From Anthoceros angustus (taxonomy: Eukaryota; Streptophyta; Anthocerotopsida; Anthocerotales; Anthocerotaceae), in contig VJWM01000126.1 in NCBI GenBank assembly GCA_010909165.1, positions 310,001 through 374,000 of the forward strand: a stretch of 64,000 nt of DNA, in the 5' to 3' direction. This document shows positions 56,383-64,000 of the stretch, piece after piece. The first letter of the stretch is position 1. Each line of letters begins with the position of its first letter. The position numbers and the translations under genes are program-made. Under the pieces are notes generated by a model. That model saw nothing but the letters and a program-made list of their open reading frames with translations. It had not been told where the DNA came from and did not search any database.

Positions 56383-58245
56383 TCATGAGACAGGCCAGGA
56401 GATAGCGCGCACTTGCGTGAGATCAAGCACGAACCTGATGAGTTGGAAGATGTGGAGGAGGAGAAGAGTTACTCCGTAGGTGAAGTCCCCAGGTACGACA
56501 TCAAACCGCGGGAAGAAGGGCGTGATGGCGCTGTGGTACCATTTCTTCAGCTCCAAGGGTTCCTGCAAGGGATCAAAGGGTTTAGGCAAGCGAGACCACT
56601 GAGACCCTTCAGCGTCAAACATCACGAGCTCGTTCAACAGGTTACGACAGCCGACATAGCACATGCGGGGGCCGCCGGTGGCCATGAACATGAAATTGCA
56701 ATCCCTGGAGAAGCAGTCTTCCATCTTCATCTGGGTTTTGTCGTCGGCAGTCCAGATTTTCTCGTCTGGGTTGTAACGCATGATGCAGAAGCGGCGAGGA
56801 GGGCCTGGAGGTGGCTCAGGAACTTCCTCCTCCTCTTCCTCCATAACTTCCTCCTCCGCCTTCCCTTTCTTACCTTTGCTGTCTCCTTTCTTGTCCCCCT
56901 TGGCATCCTTCTTACCGTCTGCCTTGCCGTCCCCCTTCTTGGCGTCTGCTTTGCCATCCCCCTTCTTGGTATCTGCCTTGGCGTCCCCCTTCTTGGCATC
57001 TGCCTTGGCGTCCCCCTTCTTCGCATCTGCCTTGGCGTCCCCCTTCTTCGCATCTGCCTTGGCGTCCCCCTTCTTAGCATCTGCCTTGGCATCCCCCTTC
57101 TTCGCATCTGCCTTGGCGTCCCCCTTCTTAGCATCTGCCTTGGCATCCCCCTTCTTCGCATCTGCCTTGACATCCCCCTTCTTACCATCACCCTTCTTCT
57201 GGTTCGACTTGGAGGAGGCTTCGGAGTTGGAACCATCCGCCTCTGGAACCTCCTCCTCTGGCTTGGGCTCCGCAGGGACCGGCAGAGGGTCCATCTGGAT
57301 GGTGGCCACGAACTCAATCCTCGGGTGCTTCAGCTTGCCAAGCTGCTTGCTCACGAATAGTTCAAACTTGCAGCTGGTGAACTCCGCACCCTTGGGACAT
57401 ACAAATTCAGCCGGAGGATATATGACTCGGTACTCATCTTCCTCCACATCGTACCCCATAATCTGCAACCTCTTCACCGTGCTCTTCTTAGGATGGGGTG
57501 CAGCCTCCTGCAGAAAATACACCATGCTTCTCTCAACGCAGCTTCCATGCACCTCCTTGAATTCCACAGCCTCCTTCTTCCAGTTCCCCTGTATCCACTT
57601 CAGCGACCTCCAATTATACCGGTACGTCACCCAGCGGCACAATCCGCTGAACATGAGGCGGACCTTGAACACCAGAAGCTCGTACAGTTGCTTCTCATCG
57701 TTCCAAATGATCTCCTCGGAGATGATGCACTCGTTATGGCCCTTGTCCTCCTTAGGGCACGGAATCTCCCTCCACTTGTTGGTCATGGGGTTCCCCACCC
57801 AGTACATGGGCTCCCATTCCTTCCCCTTATCAACCTTTCCCCTAAACACAACCAGCCCGGACGTCCCCGCCGCTGAGCGACACAGCCGCACCGTGGTGGA
57901 CTCCATGGCATCGGGAACCTTGAACCTGCTCCAACTGGAATTGCTGGGGTCGAATATAAACATCACCGTCCCCATCTTCCAATGAGGATCACAATAATTG
58001 CAGGCTAAGAGCAGGCACGGCTGCTGAGGATCCACAGCCTGCGCCGTGGCAAGAGAGTTCCATCTCCGGCACACGGCCCGGCACTGGATGCGCGTAACCC
58101 ATGGCAGCCGTCCCAATATGCGGGACTGCAACTCGTCCGAAAGAAGCTCGATGTAGCAGATTTGCGGCTCCTCTACCACAGGCTCCGCTTCCTCTTCTGC
58201 CTTACCCTTCTTCTTCGCGGCTGGCGGCTTCTCTTTGGGCGCCAT
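56383..58245 (-). CDS. F-box protein with long KKGDAKADA repeat
   Basis: Single-exon 620-aa ORF. A Lys/Ala/Glu-rich N-terminus is followed by an F-box at about residues 33-68 (IELLSDELQSRILGRLPWV, CRAVCRRWNSL), which would bind SKP1 in an SCF ubiquitin ligase. The next 250 residues resemble an F-box-associated/kelch-like substrate domain (VFRGKVDKGKEWEPMYWVGN and similar). Residues about 350-460 are a 9-aa repeat KKGDAKADA, roughly ten units, from a 27-bp coding minisatellite at 56.88-57.19 kb. A Glu-rich stretch and a second propeller-like part (GPRMCYVGCRNLLNELVMFD) follow. The last 30 residues are hydrophobic and may be unconserved read-through. Confidence 0.85.
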   Translation of the reverse strand: MAPKEKPPAAKKKGKAEEEAEPVVEEPQICYIELLSDELQSRILGRLPWVTRIQCRAVCRRWNSLATAQAVDPQQPCLLLACNYCDPHWKMGTVMFIFDPSNSSWSRFKVPDAMESTTVRLCRSAAGTSGLVVFRGKVDKGKEWEPMYWVGNPMTNKWREIPCPKEDKGHNECIISEEIIWNDEKQLYELLVFKVRLMFSGLCRWVTYRYNWRSLKWIQGNWKKEAVEFKEVHGSCVERSMVYFLQEAAPHPKKSTVKRLQIMGYDVEEDEYRVIYPPAEFVCPKGAEFTSCKFELFVSKQLGKLKHPRIEFVATIQMDPLPVPAEPKPEEEVPEADGSNSEASSKSNQKKGDGKKGDVKADAKKGDAKADAKKGDAKADAKKGDAKADAKKGDAKADAKKGDAKADAKKGDAKADAKKGDAKADTKKGDGKADAKKGDGKADGKKDAKGDKKGDSKGKKGKAEEEVMEEEEEEVPEPPPGPPRRFCIMRYNPDEKIWTADDKTQMKMEDCFSRDCNFMFMATGGPRMCYVGCRNLLNELVMFDAEGSQWSRLPKPFDPLQEPLELKKWYHSAITPFFPRFDVVPGDFTYGVTLLLLHIFQLIRFVLDLTQVRAISWPVS

Positions 58246-58530
58246 CTCTGATCAGGCCGCACTTAAACCAGGCGGAAAACGCCTAGGACGAGCAGAAAAA
58301 AGAAACATGTCGTAGCGGGTGGGACTTTAGGGCAGAAAGGCGTGTCCGCCCAAATGACTCTCAACCAGTATTAAACAGAGTCTTTTTGGATTTCGAACTG
58401 CGAACGCTTACGGAGAATGCATGCAGTGGATTGACGCCAAAATGTCGGTCGTCACTTGACGACATGCCTTGGACGACCAGAAAGAATTGTTACACATGAT
58501 ACAAAATGAAAACAAGCATAGGAGGAAATG
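58246..58530. other. short intergenic spacer
   Basis: Promoter of the F-box gene and 3' flank of MTA are both here; nothing else seen. Confidence 0.4.
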
Positions 58531-61487
58531 CTACGACCCCATTTCGACGTCATGGGGCACACCTCTCTCCTCAGCCGGGGCCTGGGGTGTGACGTCCGAG
58601 CTCTCTACCTTGCCAGAATTTTGAACCGTGGGGCTCTTTGCATTTGGCATGGAGTCTCCGTCTCCACTGGACCTTGGAGTTGGATCCGAAGGTTGGATTT
58701 CGATGTCCGGGTATGCTGCCCTGAATCGAGTCCTTAGACCTTCATCAACCAGCCGCACCCCGTTCAGTTGGTTACCTAATGATATCCATCTGCACCCATC
58801 AACACAGCTTAGAAGGTTTTAGGGTCCATGAACTTGGTAACCTAGACGAACTACTTAGCGGCACAGTCAGGTTCAGAGCATATACCCTGCGTGCGTGTTA
58901 TGCATCCGTGCAAAAAGTTCTAACTTCCTTGTTCGAGGGCTTATCCTTTCCAGCAACGGGTACATCTGAAGATGAACAACGACACTTAGTACGGTCGTCC
59001 TGCGCAGCTGTCCCATATACAAGTACACCAGTCGATCGCTAAAGTCACGTTACCTCATCTGGCTTGCGACTTGTTTCACGAACTTCAGCAACTATGACAT
59101 CTGTGTCAATATTGCGATTCACTTCTGGCTGGCCCTTGATACCAACAAGGCAGTGCTCCTTGCTGTGGTTCAGCCAGTGGCCAGTGCGACCGGTCCTGAT
59201 TATTCTCTGTAGCTGATTCGTCTTCACCCAGATGATCTCTTCCACTCGGCGGTACCCCCATAATTCCAAGCTGCACAATCGAAAACCCCAGGCATGACAA
59301 AATGAATCCCAAGAGACCACAAAATGGTGACGATATTGAACTTCTCGCTTGCCACACACACATACCATTCTCTTCCAAGCTCCATCGCTCGTCCAGTCAC
59401 CCAAAGAAAAATGAGGCCATCGGTTTGCAGAGCTGGTACATTCAGATTCCGCATCTCCTCATCTCCCATAGTCCCATATGGGAGTTCCATATGGATATCC
59501 CATGGTGGGTCTGCCATAATCACCCCAAAATGTCCCAGGACATCCATACGGAAGGTTCGAATGTCACAGTTTATCCACTGAGGCTCGCCCAGCTCTGCAT
59601 CTGAGCAATAATGGGCACGCTGTGGTCTTGACATAGGCCTAGGAGGAGGAGGGAGTCCAGGGGCGCCCAACATCATGGTTGGAATATCAGGCACAGGATC
59701 AAGCTCATAGTGCACATACTTGCAAGTCTGCATAGTAAGAGAGTGAAAACCATCAGCTATCTCCACTCCATTTCTAACAGTTGACACCAAAGAAATTGGT
59801 CGATAGGGGTGCCTACCTTCATATGTCGGCATGTGTCCAAAAATGAGCAGTCTCCTAAATTGATCTCAGTATGCGGAGCCATTATCCTTCTAAAATGAAC
59901 CTGCAAAGAAGCCAGACAATGATAAACACAAGCTACCCACGGTCAGTCTGGAGGGCAAAACTTCACACACTTCCAGTGAAACATATGATATGCTAAACTG
60001 ATTAAACACCTTCTCACAGGCCATATATGACCCTCGCTGTCGACGACAGTCCTCTTTAGTTAAATATGGGCAGTATTCCTTAACAGCTGAAGGCCCCACT
60101 GTCTTGAACTGCATCCAAAATTCACAAGGTTTATTTCCTTTCCTTTGACGTAGACCTGAAGACAACATAGTTAACCACCAAATGCTTCACCTACCTTTGC
60201 TGCAGCAGCCGTTTCTTTTGCAGTGGGTTTATGTAGAAGCTCCAAAAGCTCCTCCCCTGTTTTTGATTGCTGCAATTCTTTGTAAGACTTCTTGCTCAGA
60301 ATACTATCTAGGTCCTTAATCTCATCTTCTTCGGCGCTTCTCAATTTTGCATTTGCATATGGAGGGCCAGGTCCTAAGGGCCTCTGAAACGGAGGCATGC
60401 CACCAAAGCCTAAACCTAATCCTGGCACTCCAGGACCTGCCATTCCCATCATCCCCATTGCACGAGGTCGAGGGGCCATCATAGGAGGACCACCAGGATA
60501 CATGGGTGGTCCTGGCATTGGTGGACCGCCCTGAAGATGAGGTTCCCCTCCACACCACATGTCTTGTCTCGGTGGACCTGGGCCCATTCCCATGATGCCC
60601 CCGTTTGGCTCCATCCCCATGACAACGCCCATAAGATGAGGACTTCCACCACCCGGGTCCACTCCCATACGGGGATGGGGAGCCGGTGGTGGCAACTCCT
60701 TCATCAGCCGAGCTCTGTCAACGCTCAGAACCATAAGCCTACGTAGCTTCCCACCCACAAAGTATTCCTCCACCTCCACTGCAGGATTAGGGCCACCAGC
60801 GAGAGCTGACAATGCTGCTTCGACAGCTGCAACGCCACCCCCCTCACCTCCCAACTCATTCAACGCATCCCTCTCCTCACCAGAGGGATTCTTAGCCAAC
60901 CGACGATGCAAACCACTAGAATCAGTGGGAATAGTAACCATGGCCGACATCAAGCAGGCTGCAACCATCTGCTTCACAAACCCTAAAGCTCCAACGGGGC
61001 CCCTCCTAAACCCTTCCCCTCCGCCATCCCCCATCCAACCATCCCCACCTCTATGGTGATCCATCTCCCCATTCGAACCCCAATGCAGCCTGCCCTCAGC
61101 ACCTCCATTCGCAAACCCTCGACCGCCAATCCCTCCATATTCCGCACCCTTGTACCCTCCCCCATAAAATCCTCCTCTCTGCTCAGCTCTAGGTCGGTGC
61201 ACCCCCTCCCCACCCCGCTGATCTCCCCGAACCTGCCTGTCCCCAGATCTGTCCCGCCCTCTGAGCTCCAATCCCCCAACAGTTGAAGCCACTTTTAACG
61301 AGAGCTCCAAGGAAGTAACAAGATCAGGCACAAGCGTGCGCAGACTGTCCATCAGCTCCTCCTGGTTCCTGCTATGCTGCTGCCCCTTAATCTTTTCAGT
61401 GAGCTGCCGCCGGTGCTCTCTCACCATCATAATTTCATCTTGGCCCTCCATATGATGATGCGCCTCCACGTGATGATGCCCCTCCAT
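58531..61487 (-). CDS. MTA: N6-adenosine-methyltransferase MTA (METTL3 orthologue)
   Basis: Seven exons on minus: 60195-61487, 60010-60108, 59817-59900, 59366-59727, 59054-59270, 58886-58965, 58531-58789; total 797 aa, all in phase, introns 86-109 bp. The acceptor at 60109 was chosen because it restores the family sequence KFKTVG. N-terminal 300 residues are Gly/His/Arg-rich; then Pro/Met/Gly-rich linker, [19 protein letters not shown], paired CCCH-type zinc fingers ([31 protein letters not shown]), the catalytic DPPW in [43 protein letters not shown] and GNQLNGVRL. Nuclear mRNA m6A writer with MTB. The start is the first clear ATG in the frame; an upstream exon cannot be excluded. Confidence 0.94.
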
Positions 61488-62119
61488 CCTTCCCTCCTTC
61501 CTTTCCTTCCCTCCTTCCTCTCCTCCCCTCCTTCCCTCCCCGAAAGCCTGCTGCAACAGACACAGCTACACAGCCAAACAATACCCTGGCCGTGTCATGA
61601 ATCTAACCTCCACGTTACCGGGCCCTGCAATTCCTCCCGCCCCCCGGGACCCCTCCCCACCACGCTCCTCTCCCTCTTGCCACGCATTTTCCGAAATTGG
61701 AACCAACCCAACCAGAATCCAACATCCTTCATCATCGTCTCATCAGAAGTCTGCACTGCCCCGCCACCGCGAATCCGAGAGCCTGAATGTCCGTACAGAA
61801 ACCTTACTTGCTGCCGGATCCAACCACTCTCGCCTCAAGCCACCCAGAACGTGCGCCAGACAAGGCCAGTCCTGCTCCACGCACCCTGCTTCAAACAGCG
61901 GGCAAGCGAACCTTTCCCCCGCTTTCTGCTCGTCAGTGGAACAGGCTCCGGTAAGCGGAAAACAGACGGCGTCTCATCATCCGTAGACGCCGGCAGACTT
62001 TGGGTAATTACAAATTTGGGAACCTTTCCAAGACTTCCCACAAGTTTGTAAGGGTTCCTCATTAAACGGTGGAATACGAGCGTTGTTTTCTACAATCTAG
62101 CTAAGCTCTTGCTGTCGCC
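61488..62119. promoter_or_regulatory. divergent promoter between MTA and PHIP1-like gene
   Basis: 630 bp head-to-head spacer. The MTA side is pyrimidine-rich on plus (CTTCCTTTCCTTCCCTCCTT-like at 61495-61540), i.e. a GA-rich leader for MTA. No TATA box is obvious. Confidence 0.5.
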
Positions 62120-63712
62120 ATGGTGCTTAGCCGGCGGAAGCTGCGAGCTAAGAAACTGGCGGCGGCTGTGCTGGAAGGTGAGCTCGGGTCGGACGCCGGC
62201 CAAGGGAAGACGGTTCGAGCGGAGGCGGAGTCCGAACTTGAGGGGAAGGGGGGGAAGAAGAGGAGGAGGAAAGACGTGAACGGGAGGGAACAGGAGAACG
62301 GAACGGAGAAGGTGGAAGCGGCGGTGGAAGATGACCTCGAGGCAAGGAGATTGAGGAAGAAGGAGAAGAGAGCTAATCGGAGGAAAGGGGAGGAGGGAAA
62401 GCCTGCGGATGGGGGTGTAGGAGAGGTAGAAGTAGATGACCTAGAGGCGAGGAGATTGAACAAAAAGAAGAAAACGACTAGTAAGAGGACCTTGGAGGAG
62501 GGCAAGCCTGCGGTTGGCGGTGTAGCAGAGGTAGAAGGAGATGACCTAGAGGCGAGGAGATTGAAGAAAAAGGAGAAGAGAGCTAATAGGAGGAGCTTGG
62601 AGGAGGGCAAGCCTGCGGATGGCGGTGTAGCAGAGGCAGAAGGAGATGACCTGGAGGCGAGGAGATCGAAGAAAAAGGAGAAGAGAGCTAATAGGAGGAG
62701 CTTGGAGGAGGGCAAGCCTGCGGATGGCGGTTCAGGAGAAGTAGAAGGAGATGACCTAGAGGTGAGGAGATTGATGAAAAAGGAGAAGAGGGCTAATAGG
62801 AGGAGCTTGGAGGAGGGCAAGCCTGCGGATGGCGCTGTAGGAGAGGTAGAAGGAGATGACCTAGAGGCGAGGAGATTGAAGAAAAAGGAGAAGAGGGCTA
62901 GTAGGAGGATCTTGGAGAAGGGCGAGCCCGCGGGAGGCGGTGTAGGGGAGGGAGGGGAAGAGGGAGACCGTGCTGCAGGGAATGGCGAGGTGAAGGAGAC
63001 AGTAGAGGATGAGGACAGGACAAAGAAGGAGAAGACGAAGAAGAAAAAGAAACAGAAGAGTGGAGTGAATAGATGGGGTGAGAAGGAGGTAGAGAATGTT
63101 GAAGATGAGGAGCAGGAGCAGGCGGTGGAGAAATCAGGTGGGGAGGATGTGGAGGGAGGATACGAGAAAAGGAAGGTTCTGGTGGGAGGGATGCCCTACT
63201 CTGTGAGCGAGGATGACATTGTCGACTACTTCGGGGCATGTGGTCGCGTTGCGGAGTTAGATTGCGTCTTGTTTCCGGATACTGGCAAGTTTCGGGGGCT
63301 GGCTTTCATCACGTTTGAGACGGAGGCCGGGGCGAGGGCGGCTCTGGAGCTGGATGGAGCTGATATGGGGGGGAGGTACCTCAAGATTCAGCGCTCCAAG
63401 GTGAAGGAGGCTAAGGCGGAAAAGCCTCGATTTGAGAAGCCTCCGCAGAAGCATGAAGGCTGCACTTCGGCGTACATAGGGAACCTGGCCTGGGACGTGA
63501 CCGAAGAGGAGTTGAGGGACTTTTTTAAGAAGTGCAAGATTACAGGGATGCGATTTGCACACGACAAGAATACAGGAGAGTTCAAGGGCTTCGGTCATGT
63601 GGATTTTGCGGATGACAGGTCCTTGGAGACTGCCATTGCCTTGGACCAGCAGTTGGTCCATGGGAGGCCAATTAAGATTTCCTATGCTGTTCCACACAGG
63701 CGAGGCAACTAA
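62120..63712 (+). CDS. PHIP1-like: two-RRM nucleolar-type protein, PHIP1/Nop13-like
   Basis: Intronless, 530 aa, ATG at 62120. Residues about 1-60 are basic. Six 35-aa units (105-bp DNA repeat, 62.33-62.95 kb) follow the pattern DDLEARRLKKKEKRANRR then LEEGKPADGG. After a Lys/Glu-rich stretch come two RRMs: KVLVGGMPYSVSEDDIVDYF with RGLAFITF (about residue 350), and SAYIGNLAWDVTEEELRDFF with KGFGHVDF (about residue 450). The spacing and the DGADMGGRYLKIQ and LDQQLVHGRPIKI segments match plant PHIP1 and yeast Nop13. In plants PHIP1 binds phragmoplastin and mRNA at the cell plate; fungal relatives act in ribosome assembly. Confidence 0.87.
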   Translation: MVLSRRKLRAKKLAAAVLEGELGSDAGQGKTVRAEAESELEGKGGKKRRRKDVNGREQENGTEKVEAAVEDDLEARRLRKKEKRANRRKGEEGKPADGGVGEVEVDDLEARRLNKKKKTTSKRTLEEGKPAVGGVAEVEGDDLEARRLKKKEKRANRRSLEEGKPADGGVAEAEGDDLEARRSKKKEKRANRRSLEEGKPADGGSGEVEGDDLEVRRLMKKEKRANRRSLEEGKPADGAVGEVEGDDLEARRLKKKEKRASRRILEKGEPAGGGVGEGGEEGDRAAGNGEVKETVEDEDRTKKEKTKKKKKQKSGVNRWGEKEVENVEDEEQEQAVEKSGGEDVEGGYEKRKVLVGGMPYSVSEDDIVDYFGACGRVAELDCVLFPDTGKFRGLAFITFETEAGARAALELDGADMGGRYLKIQRSKVKEAKAEKPRFEKPPQKHEGCTSAYIGNLAWDVTEEELRDFFKKCKITGMRFAHDKNTGEFKGFGHVDFADDRSLETAIALDQQLVHGRPIKISYAVPHRRGN

Positions 63713-64000
63713 GGCTGATAACCTTGAGTTTTTTCTTTCCTTGTTTCTTAAGAGTGTTGTGATCGTCAGGTCAAAGTGGCACAGGCAATATGTGCTCACC
63801 GGCTCATCTTGTAGAGTTTGTGCTCCAACTTGAGTAGTTCTGGACATTAGCAAAGTTGTAAGCAAAACAGGAGCTAGTCCGTACGCTACTGAAAGGAAAA
63901 GAGGAGAAAGGGCTCTGCGGATTTTCAAGGACAATTTCCCAAGCTATGAAATGCGTGGACGGTTTCCGTCAGCGACCTGTAGAAGACACCTCCCGTTCGT
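63713..64000. other. 3' flank of PHIP1-like gene
   Basis: Likely 3' UTR and spacer; no further gene visible before the window ends. Confidence 0.5.

Noticed and set aside
56066-56479. 137-aa plus-strand ORF beside the F-box gene
   Set aside because: Looks protein-like in composition but has no recognisable domain and overlaps the F-box 3' end; kept only as an uncertain note.
56413-57985. Two long plus-strand frames (315 and 401 aa) over the F-box gene
   Set aside because: They are open because the 27-bp repeat is periodic in every frame; they are hydrophobic or Ser/Ala-rich repeats with no domain, opposite a well-supported F-box gene.
61374-62051. Plus-strand 225-aa frame over the MTA first exon and promoter
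   Set aside because: Antisense of a Gly/His-rich region; Pro/Ser-rich, no motif.

Overview
The window is plant nuclear DNA. It holds spliced, monocot/dicot-type plant families (UBP3/4 deubiquitinase, MTA m6A methyltransferase, class III peroxidases, receptor-like kinases, chloroplast ribosome recycling factor, eL33, PLS-class PPR proteins with DYW domains) whose introns are short and even: those I could place exactly are about 86 to 176 bp, mostly 86 to 112. Both PPR genes carry a KP pair where the usual PG box lies and do not end in DYW; one ends in GRP. That DYW:KP/GRP variant is known from lineages with U-to-C organelle RNA editing (hornworts, lycophytes, ferns). With the compact genes, a hornwort is my best guess, but this is inference.

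Layout. 0-19.6 kb is gene-dense: a 3'-5' exonuclease/SF1 helicase fusion, a DYW:KP PPR gene, a TDP2-like phosphodiesterase, a UBP3/4-like deubiquitinase, two tandem minus-strand receptor-like kinases with very short and unrelated ectodomains, and a frameshifted class III peroxidase facing away from the second kinase.

19.7-48.4 kb is a repeat-rich accessory block: minisatellites, foldback elements, a tRNA-like sequence, Ty3/gypsy gag-protease and probable copia remnants, two inverted copies of a coiled-coil repeat ORF, two inverted copies of a multi-pass membrane ORF, and a decayed DYW:KP/GRP PPR gene. It also contains broken pieces of host genes that kept intron sequence: two pieces of ribosome recycling factor, one peroxidase intron, kinase DFG segments, a TFIIB zinc ribbon and an Agenet-like segment. 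Its right part carries an intact second peroxidase that is an inverted, nearly identical copy of the one at 18.3 kb.

48.6-64 kb is again gene-dense: chloroplast ribosome recycling factor (10 short exons), eL33, a small hAT-like/minisatellite island, an alpha carbonic anhydrase (7 exons), an F-box gene with a coding minisatellite, MTA, and a divergent PHIP1/Nop13-like two-RRM protein.

Functional themes: organelle gene expression (PPRs, RRF), RNA modification and ribosome biogenesis (MTA, PHIP1-like, eL33), ubiquitin (UBP, F-box), wall and redox (peroxidases, kinases). No operon-like linkage is implied. Splice sites were placed by eye from GT-AG, phase and protein homology.
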